Part shown: positions 57,094 through 64,000 of the stretch, one piece after another
Layout of the letters: each line of letters starts with the position of its first letter
Numbering within the stretch: position 1 is the stretch's first letter
Origin: Gautieria morchelliformis
Taxonomy: Eukaryota > Basidiomycota > Agaricomycetes > Gomphales > Gomphaceae
Assembly: GCA_015179125.1 (NCBI GenBank)
Contig: WHVA01000264.1
Location: 87,406-151,405 of the forward strand
Length of the DNA stretch: 64,000 nt
Direction: 5' to 3'
Notes under the pieces: generated by a model
Database searches by the model: none
The model's input: the letters and a program-made list of their open reading frames with translations, nothing else
Told to the model about the DNA's origin: nothing
Program-made: the position numbers and the translations under genes

Positions 57094-58200
57094 ATGGCAG
57101 ACCAACTCCCAGACGCATACTGGGACGCCCTGGGTGACCATGGGCCATTTCTTCGAGGCCTCCTTTCCAGCCAAGCACAGCAGTTGCAGCAACTTCAACT
57201 GCAGAATCAGGAACTGCACAATCAGATTGCTAACATTCACGACCACTTAGCCAATGCTGCCACCAACGCTGCTGTTGCTGCTGCTCAAGCCCTTGCGCCC
57301 TCAGTACCTCACAGTGTCCCTCCATCTACTCGCTCTATCAAAGCAGCAGAACCGGAGAAGTTCAATGGAGACTGTGCAGAGACTGAAGGGTTTATCAGGT
57401 CTATCAAGTTGTCCATCGCTGTCCAGCCAGCATCCTTCCCAGATGAACGCACAAAGATCCTATACGCTCTTTCCTTCATGACAGGAGGCTCTGCGGAGAT
57501 ATGGGCACACAACGAGACACAGGCTGTCATTGATGGCACCTCCTCTATATCCACTCTGGAGGGGTTTATTAAACGTGTGGAGGAGGCCTTTGGTGACCCA
57601 GATCGTGCCAGAACGGCTCGCACTAAGCTGCATGACCTTAGGATGGCGTCAGGAATGTCGGCAGATGAATACACGGCTCAATTTGAGATCCTGGCAGGCA
57701 GGACAGGCTTTAATGATGAGGCACTCGAGGATGCCTATGCTCGTGGCCTTCCAGCAGGTATCCTTGACAAGATCCACGCCCAGCCCTTTTTTCCATCCAA
57801 CCTCAAAGCCTGGAAGGAAGCAGCCTGTCAGATTGACCGCAATCATCGCCGTCTGTTAGAGGTCAGGAAGGCACAGACACCTCATGTCCCTAATCGCCCT
57901 CCTCCTGCCCGACCACTCCACACTCCTGCTATGGCTCCTGTTGCCACAGCATCACCCAGTAACGCGACACCTATGGACATTGACTCATCCCGCCGCCGCA
58001 CCGAAACACGAACCTGCTACAACTGTAAGAGACCTGGTCACATTTCACCAGACTGTCCTGAACCTCGCAAGCCACGAATCCGTGCAAACCTCACAGAGGC
58101 AGACATTGCAGCAATTGTCTCTAAATCTGTAGCAGCGGCGATAGAGGAACGCAAAGAGAAGGTGGAAGCCCCTGTCCAAGGGGAAGGAAAGGGTTTTTAG
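57094..58200 (+). CDS. Ty3/gypsy Gag
   Basis: 368 residues from MADQLPDAYWDALG. A coiled coil (QQLQQLQLQNQELHNQIANI) leads to the retrotrans_gag capsid region (FNGDCAETEGFIRSIKLS ... TGGSAEIWAHNE ... FEILAGRTGFNDEALED) and a CCHC knuckle (CYNCKRPGHISPDC) near residue 305. The frame is fully open. The upstream in-frame ATG at 56,956 is unlikely because it adds a hydrophobic stretch with no Gag homology. Confidence 0.88.
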   Translation: MADQLPDAYWDALGDHGPFLRGLLSSQAQQLQQLQLQNQELHNQIANIHDHLANAATNAAVAAAQALAPSVPHSVPPSTRSIKAAEPEKFNGDCAETEGFIRSIKLSIAVQPASFPDERTKILYALSFMTGGSAEIWAHNETQAVIDGTSSISTLEGFIKRVEEAFGDPDRARTARTKLHDLRMASGMSADEYTAQFEILAGRTGFNDEALEDAYARGLPAGILDKIHAQPFFPSNLKAWKEAACQIDRNHRRLLEVRKAQTPHVPNRPPPARPLHTPAMAPVATASPSNATPMDIDSSRRRTETRTCYNCKRPGHISPDCPEPRKPRIRANLTEADIAAIVSKSVAAAIEERKEKVEAPVQGEGKGF

Positions 58201-58282
58201 GCCAGTCAGCGGTGAAAGACATGCCCCGCTCGACGAATCGGTTTTCAGTTCTCAAACATGTACAATAGGGATCACAGGCGAT

Positions 58283-59990
58283 ATGATGCATCCTTCTCCT
58301 ATCCCTGATCGAACTGAAACCAAACCAGCCATGCCAAAAACCCAACCCATCGCTCCAGTTGCTAATGCAAACCTTCCAGTCCCTCTATATGTCCGTACTG
58401 CTGACCTCCGCCGATGCACCAAAGTACCTCTCAAGGTCCACTCCGTTGACACAGGGCATCCACTTGCAATTGACTCCCTCCTTGACAGTGGTGCTACAGG
58501 GATGTTCATCGATGTGGAGTTTGTGAGGGAACACAGGCTTCGGACCCGCCCCCTACCCCGTGCCATCCCCGTCTACAATATTGATGGTACCCCAAATGAG
58601 GCTGGCTCAATCAAGGAAGAAGTCGACCTCATTTGCACCTTTGGGGATCATACGGAACGTGCCACATTCTCCGTCACGAGCCTTGGATGACTTGCCATCA
58701 TTCTTGGTCACACATGGCTTGTTGAACACAACCCAGAAGTTGACTGGCGTACAGGAGATGTGAAGATGACACGCTGTCCCAAGTCATGTGGGGGCAGACC
58801 TGTTGTCAGAGGGCCCACAGTCGAAACTGTTCCAGAAGAGAGTGTAAATCAAGAGGAGGTTCCCATACAGCACACCCGCTCCCTACTTGAGGAAGGAAAC
58901 AGGACCTTTGTCATCTTTGTGAATGAGAGTCCTGAAATGATTGGCGCAGGCCGGACTGTCTCCCAACAGCTTGCTGAACGGGCCAGCAAGTCTGCACCAG
59001 TCAGATCCTTCGAGGACCTTGTCCCTAAACCATACCAGGAGTTCAAGGATGTGTTTTCTAGGGAGTCATTTGACCAACTGCCTCCTCGAAAGCCCTGGGA
59101 CCATGCAATTGAGCTCACTCCAGGTGCACAACCCTTCAGCACAAAGGTTTACCCAATGTCACCGGTTGAGCAAAGGGAACTGGATAACTTCCTTGAGGAG
59201 AACCTGAAGAGCCATCGTATCCGTCCCTCCAAGTCACCTATGGCATCTCTAGTCTTCTTTGTGAAGAAAAAGGACGGCAGTCTTAGATTTGTGCAAGACT
59301 ACCGAAAGCTCAATGATATAACAATCAAGACTGCCTATCCTTTGCCCCTTGTTCCAGATATCATGAATAAGATTGCTGCTGGAAGGGCTAAATACTTCAC
59401 AAAGCTTGACATTCGCTGGGGATATAATGATGTACGCATAAAAGAGGGAGATGAGTGGAAGGCAGCCTTTCAGACAAATAGGGGCCTGTATGAACCTCTA
59501 GTCATGTTCTTTGGACTCACGAACAGCCCAGCAACCTTCCAGACAATGATGAATGACATCTTCAAGAGTCTCATCGATGAAGGGGTTGTGGTGGTGTTCA
59601 TGGACAACATTCTCATCTTCACAGAGTCGCTTGAAGAACATCGTAGGATTGTACGACGTGTCCTTGAAATCATCCGGGCCAACAACCTGTACCTCAAACC
59701 TGAAAAATGCCTATTTGAGCAACTAGAGGTGGAGTATCTCGGCCTCATCCTCTCTCAAGGACAGGTTGCCATGGACCCAGTCAAGGTTGCAGGGGTGCGG
59801 GACTGGCCAATACCACGTAACGTCACTGAAGTCAAATCATTCCTTGGTTTCATCAACTTCTACCGTAGATTTGTGGAAGACTTCTCACACATTGCAAAGC
59901 CCCTCAACCAGTTGACAAAACAGGATGCCCAATGGTCTTGGGATCCAAATGGCCCAGAGCAAATGTCCTTTGACAAGCTCAAACTTGTCA
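58283..59990 (+). pseudogene. Ty3/gypsy protease and reverse transcriptase, damaged and truncated
   Basis: Protease motif LLDSGATGMFID at about 58,480-58,515. An in-frame TGA (58,688-58,690) interrupts VTSLG/LAIILGHTWL. The reverse transcriptase follows in the same frame: PPRKPWDHAIEL, RPSKSPMASLVFFVKKKDGS, TKLDIRWGYNDVRIKEGDE, FFGLTNSPATFQ, and the active site VVFMDNILIF, where the family has xxDDILIF: the second catalytic Asp is Asn. After MSFDKLKLV at about 59,990 the frame runs into unrelated CGGAA/TTCCG-rich sequence; RNase H and integrase are missing. Confidence 0.88.
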
Positions 59991-60250
59991 GGGGACACCC
60001 TGTTTTCCATTTCCAGTTCCGACACCACACCCAGTTCCGACTCCATTTCCGACTCCGCTTCCGGTTCCGATTCCATCTCCGCATCCGCTTTCGGGAACAA
60101 TTCCGCTTCTGGGAGAACTTCCACCAGTTCCGTTCGCCTTGCCAGTTCCACTCCAATTTCCGACTTCCGCCCCGGAACAGTGTCGGAAATCAAGCGACTC
60201 GCATAATAGGTGGCATCAAGGGTCGATCAAGGGTCAGGGGGATGCAGGGT
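59991..60250. other. TTCCG-rich fragment of another gypsy lineage
   Basis: About 11 TTCCG pentamers within 170 bp, reading on the minus strand as an acidic SE/ED repeat (ESEPEAESEMESE). It resembles the acidic spacer of the element at 62.5 kb and the linker of the ORF at 14.9 kb. Confidence 0.5.
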
Positions 60251-60329
60251 TGATGGCGGGTGCCAAGCGTTGTCCCTGGCTGCGCAGCGTAGTATAATAC
60301 GGGCTCGCTGACATTGGGGGTCCTTAGAC

Positions 60330-60430
60330 TTTTCTCTTTGGATTTCCCCTTGTCAGGTGAGAACCCCCTCTCTTGTATGCTCTGTTCATTTATACATACT
60401 TTGGATTTCCCCTTGTCAGTGTGATCTCCA
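60330..60430 (+). repeat. LTR-end direct repeat (two copies)
   Basis: CTTTGGATTTCCCCTTGTCA occurs twice, near 60,337 and 60,401, about 64 bp apart. Its relatives at 55,589 and 55,645 are in the opposite orientation and 56 bp apart. It probably marks the 5' LTR or leader of the following gypsy element. Confidence 0.55.
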
Positions 60431-60641
60431 CGACTAGCCAGGGTTGCCCTTACAGCAGAAAAGTCTCTCCCCTAGAGGACCGGCGGTCGTACTGCGCGTT
60501 GCATTCGCCATAGGTGCGTTCGGAATCGGAGACAGCGACTCGGAGATCGCAACCTCTTCCGCACATACAGCGTACGACAGCCCCTCTTCTTACGTCGAGC
60601 TCCCAACCCCGGAAATCCCGTCCCATATTTCTCCTTCCAAC

Positions 60642-61817
60642 ATGGATCCAGACGATCGTCTTCGGAATATGGAAGAGGAATTGACGCGGAACCGGATGAA
60701 GACCGACGCGATTGAAACAGCCTTACAAGCGATTTTGGCTAAGTTAGATATTCCACAAGGTGGTGGAAATGAAATGCTGGATGATCCGGATTTCGGAAAA
60801 GCGGAACTAGCGGAAAAGAGGATGTCCGCGAAGTTAGCAAAGGTCAAACCCGCAACTCCGGCGGACTTTGACGGAGATCGGGAGAAGGGACGCGCATTCT
60901 TCAACACATGCAGCATCTACTTCGCAATTGTCGGAGACCTCTTTCCGAACGACCAGGCTCGGATTCACTGGACGTTGTCCTTTTTCAAATCGGACCGCGC
61001 AGCCCGTTTTGCAAACAAGGTGATCCGACATGAAGCGAAGGGCAAGGGGAACTACTTCCGGGACTGGGACGCGTTCGAGAAAACATTTTCCGACCAGTTC
61101 TGCCCGAAAAACGAGCAGCTCACAGCCCTTACAAAGCTCGAGGGGACGAGCTGGTACCAGGCCAAAGATCCGGTCGATGACTACATCGATCGCTTCCAGG
61201 AGCTCATCGACCTTGCGGAATATGACGACGACAAGACGATCGTCATCAAATTCCGACGAGGACTTGATCCGACGCTCCAGAACCAAGTTGCGCTGCTTGG
61301 GGATGGAGCTCCGGATTTTGATGACCCGGAAGGGTGGTACCAAGCTGCGCAGAAGGTTTCTCGGAACAGGGAGGCAAATGAGGCCTTTGTGGAGACGAGC
61401 CGGAACATGACACGCAGTTCCACTCGTCCTACTCCACCTGTGCCAAAACCCGGAAGCGCATTCATTCCCACACGGAAATTATTTCCGATGCTTGCTCCGC
61501 CTGCTCCTATTAGGAACCATAGCCCTCCTCCCTCGAAGAGTGGCCCTGCCCCGATGGATGTTGACCGCATGCGCGGAAAAGGCCACGGAACTATCACCTG
61601 CTTCCGCTGCCGACAACCAGGCCACTACGCTCGCGAGTGCCCCCAAGCCTTTGATATCCGGCTTATGACCACAGAGGAGAAACTCGAGATCCTTCCAGAG
61701 TTCCTCGCGCTTGCAGACATAAATGGAGTGCCCACTGCGGAAGTGCTTTCCGAAAATGCGGAACATGGTCTGCCGGAAGCGGAAGATGCATCGGATTTTG
61801 TGACACGCAGCGGGTGA
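60642..61817 (+). CDS. Ty3/gypsy Gag of the third element
   Basis: 391 residues from MDPDDRLRNMEEELTRNRMK. Capsid region PADFDGDREKGRAFFNTCSI ... WTLSFFKSDRAARFANKVI ... FSDQFCPKNEQ ... KLEGTSWYQAKDPVDDYIDR, and a CCHC knuckle (CFRCRQPGHYARECP) near residue 320. Fully open. The codons strongly favour CGGAA and TTCCG contexts. The protease frame starts at the stop of this ORF in the -1 frame, compatible with frameshift expression. Confidence 0.9.
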   Translation: MDPDDRLRNMEEELTRNRMKTDAIETALQAILAKLDIPQGGGNEMLDDPDFGKAELAEKRMSAKLAKVKPATPADFDGDREKGRAFFNTCSIYFAIVGDLFPNDQARIHWTLSFFKSDRAARFANKVIRHEAKGKGNYFRDWDAFEKTFSDQFCPKNEQLTALTKLEGTSWYQAKDPVDDYIDRFQELIDLAEYDDDKTIVIKFRRGLDPTLQNQVALLGDGAPDFDDPEGWYQAAQKVSRNREANEAFVETSRNMTRSSTRPTPPVPKPGSAFIPTRKLFPMLAPPAPIRNHSPPPSKSGPAPMDVDRMRGKGHGTITCFRCRQPGHYARECPQAFDIRLMTTEEKLEILPEFLALADINGVPTAEVLSENAEHGLPEAEDASDFVTRSG

Positions 61818-62707
61818 GATGTGTGCCCCTGCTGCCTGTACATAACCGGTTTGCCTGTCTTGAAGTAGAGAATGAAAAGCCCCCACTCCCCTCACTTCGT
61901 ACAGACCCACCGGATAAAGTCGCACAAAAACCAAATCTGACACCCCATCCATCCCGCATCCGCCCTTGGGAGAGACGCCTTCCGAAGCGCTATGTTGTTG
62001 CTGCCACCCCTGGCCCCAAGTCACTAGTCATTAAGGTGGAGATCCAGACGACAGATACGGCGGAAGTCAAATCCGGACCCGCCCTTGTCGATTGCGGGGC
62101 CACTGGTCAGTTTATGGACCGGGACTATGTGGAACGGAACCGACTGACCACGCGGAAGTTGCAACGTGCAATCCCGGTGTTCAATGTGGATGGAAGCCCC
62201 AATGAGGCAGGGTCCATCACGGAGATAGTAGACACAATTCTCCGCTACGATGGACACTCGGAACGCACTTCCTTTGCAGTCACCAGCCTGGGGAAGCAGG
62301 ACATCATCCTCGGGTTTACCTGGCTTCAGGAGCACAACCCGGAGATCAATTGGCAGACTCGGAAGGTACTGATGAGTCGATGTCCAGCCAAGTGTCACAT
62401 GTGCAGGTCGGAACTGCGGAAGGAGCGCCAGGAGCAGCGGAAGACTGAACGGCTCATACAGACATGTCGTTCTGGCCCACATCCACTGCTTGCAGAAGAA
62501 GACTCGGAAGCGGAATTTGAATCGGATTCCACTTCCGATTCCGATTCCGATTCCGATCCCGACGTCATCCGACTCGACCCGGAAGACATCCTGGCGGAAG
62601 GGGAGCGCTTGCTGTACGTAAACCTTCCGCCGGAGGCGGAACACATCCGCGCCACCGGAATATTTCGCAACGCCTTGCTGAAGCCTCCAAGAGGCATGAT
62701 AGAGTAG
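61814..62707 (+). CDS. Ty3/gypsy protease region of the third element
   Basis: Overlaps the Gag stop by four bases in the -1 frame. It holds an aspartic protease with ALVDCGATGQFMD (the family has DSGAT; Cys replaces Ser next to the catalytic Asp, seen in some elements), IPVFNVDGSPNEAGSITEIV and IILGFTWLQEHNPEINWQ, and an acidic Ser/Asp linker encoded by a TTCCGA hexanucleotide repeat (62,533-62,556). The frame ends at a TAG just before the polymerase, which continues one frame away from about 62,658. Confidence 0.85.
   Translation: MRCVPLLPVHNRFACLEVENEKPPLPSLRTDPPDKVAQKPNLTPHPSRIRPWERRLPKRYVVAATPGPKSLVIKVEIQTTDTAEVKSGPALVDCGATGQFMDRDYVERNRLTTRKLQRAIPVFNVDGSPNEAGSITEIVDTILRYDGHSERTSFAVTSLGKQDIILGFTWLQEHNPEINWQTRKVLMSRCPAKCHMCRSELRKERQEQRKTERLIQTCRSGPHPLLAEEDSEAEFESDSTSDSDSDSDPDVIRLDPEDILAEGERLLYVNLPPEAEHIRATGIFRNALLKPPRGMIE
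62533..62556. repeat. TTCCGA hexanucleotide microsatellite
   Basis: Four tandem copies of TTCCGA inside the gypsy acidic linker, encoding alternating Asp-Ser. Confidence 0.8.
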
Positions 62708-64000
62708 AGGCGGAAATTCCGGAGTACCTGCGAGAGTTCGAGGACGTCTTTTCCAAGGAGTCGTTTGATACCCTGCCTCCACGGAAGCTGTGGGACCACG
62801 CCATCGAGTTGGAGCCTGGGTCAAAGCCCACCAACTGCAAGGTCTACCCGCTGTCACCCAAGGAGCAGGTAGAGCTCGATGCGTTCCTTGCGGAAAACCT
62901 CCGTACAGGGAGGATCCTCCCCTCCAAGTCACCCATGGCATCTCCGGTGTTCTTCATCAAGAAGAAGGATGGCTCGCTCAGACTTGTGCAGGACTACCGG
63001 GCCTTGAATGCGATCACGATCAAGAACCGGTACCCCATTCCACTCATTTCCGAACTGATCACACAACTCCGCGGGGCGAGGTACTTCACTAAGCTGGATG
63101 TCCGCTGGGGCTTCAACAATGTCCGGATCCGGGAGGGAGACGAGTGGAAGGCCGCATTCCGCACCAATCGAGGACTCTTTGAGCCACAGGTCATGTTCTT
63201 TGGCCTCACCAACAGTCCCGCCACATTCCAGACGATGATGAATGACATTTTCCGTGACATGATAGCAGAAGGGGTTGTCTGCGTCTACCTCGATGACATC
63301 CTCATTTTCACGAAAACAATGTCCGAACATCGGGAAGTCGTGCGGAGAGTGCTGGAACGGCTCCGGGAGTACAACCTGTGTCTCAAGCCGGAAAAGTGCG
63401 AATTTGAGCGGACGCGGATAGAGTATCTTGGGGTGATTGTGTCGGAAGGAAAGGTGGAAATGGACCCGTCAAAGTTTCCGGTGTATCGGATTGGCCCGTG
63501 CCGCGAAACAAGAAGGAGGTCCAGTCCTTCATTGGGTTTGTCAATTTCTACCGGCGGTTCATCAAGGACTTCTCCTGCCACGCCCGTGCCCTCTTCGACC
63601 TCACCAAGAAGGAGGTTGGATGGCGGTGGGAGAAGGCCGGAACAGACTTCCTTTGACAAACTCAAGGAGCTGATCACTTCCGCCCCGGTCCTGATCTTTC
63701 CCGACGACTCTCGCCCTTATCGAGTCGAGGCGGATTCTTCCGACGCAGCTACCGGAGCGGTCTTGTCACAGCAGTCATCGGAAGATGGTGGGGGTGGCAT
63801 CCGATTGCCTTCTTCTCTAAGAGCCTTAGTCCGGTCGAGCGGAACTATGAGATCCATGACAAGGAGATGCTGGCAATCATCCGAGCGCTGGAGGAGTGGC
63901 GACACTTCCTCGAGGGTGCTCTATGCCCTTTTGAGATCTGGACAGACCACAAGAACCTCGAGTATTTCCGCAGCTAAGAAGCTGAACCGACGACAAGCAC
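62658..64000 (+). pseudogene. Ty3/gypsy reverse transcriptase and RNase H, several one-base shifts, runs off the window
   Basis: Frame from about 62,658: ISQRLAEASKRHDRVEAE, FEDVFSKESFDTLPPRK, ILPSKSPMASPVFFIKKKDG, YFTKLDVRWGFNNVRIREGD, FFGLTNSPATFQ, and an intact active site CVYLDDILIF. Near 63,469 the frame shifts (VEMDP / VKVSGVSDWPVPRN), again near 63,645, and again near 63,973, so RNase H (VLSQQSS ... [31 protein letters not shown]) is spread over several frames. Integrase is outside. Confidence 0.85.

Noticed and set aside
61814..61830. GTG as an independent start codon for the gypsy protease
   Set aside because: The position overlaps the Gag stop in the -1 frame; frameshift expression from Gag is the more usual explanation.

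Overview
The window is nuclear DNA of a filamentous basidiomycete, most likely an Agaricomycete. Three things support this. Nearly every real gene is cut by many short introns (about 45-70 nt, GT-AG). Genes lie close together on both strands. The repeats are typical mushroom LTR retrotransposons (Ty3/gypsy and Ty1/copia) with LINE debris. Because of the introns, most genes appear only as short open fragments; the gene models here were built by hand from splice sites, reading phase and family motifs.

Layout. 1-2331: truncated copia element (minus). 2373-3414: remnants of a gypsy-type element carrying a Cys-cluster ORF. 3762-12421: single-copy genes: pectinesterase (-), dienelactone-hydrolase-family enzyme (+), elongation factor 1-alpha (-), PAS-kinase-like Ser/Thr kinase (-). 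12.4-18.3 kb: retroelement graveyard (LINE 3' end, LTR, Zn2Cys6-like ORF, head-to-head gypsy integrase pieces, a solo LTR with target-site duplication). 18.3-27.4 kb: tandem array of DUF6533-type membrane protein genes, three apparently intact and one cut off by a gypsy fragment. 28.8-29.6 kb: small GFA-family gene. 29.6-32.6 kb: nothing recognised. 32.6-48.2 kb: dense conserved block: Spp1-like COMPASS subunit, LSM1, SRA-YDG protein, CCCH zinc-finger protein, Stm1/HABP4-like protein, complex I NDUFA5, mitochondrial ribosomal protein bL32m, a Rap1-type Myb protein and a 3-ketoacyl-CoA thiolase. 48.4-54.7 kb: an amidase gene whose two halves now face each other on opposite strands about 4 kb apart, with a STAND-like N-terminal fragment, a MITE, an LYR-motif protein and a frameshifted GNAT acetyltransferase between them. 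54.7-64.0 kb: nested gypsy elements, the last running off the window.

How the genes relate. Most are housekeeping or chromatin/RNA genes with no shared pathway: translation (tef1, Stm1-like, bL32m), chromatin (Spp1, SRA-YDG, Rap1-type Myb), mRNA decay (LSM1), mitochondria (NDUFA5, bL32m, LYR protein). NDUFA5 and bL32m are divergent, with only 41 bp between their start codons. Pectinesterase and the dienelactone hydrolase are also divergent and share a 743-bp intergenic region. The main structural stories are the amidase broken by an apparent inversion of about 5.4 kb with a gypsy fragment at one breakpoint, the DUF6533 expansion, and a gypsy lineage saturated with the pentamer CGGAA/TTCCG. 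Single-base deletions in tef1 and in the GNAT gene could be assembly errors or real lesions.
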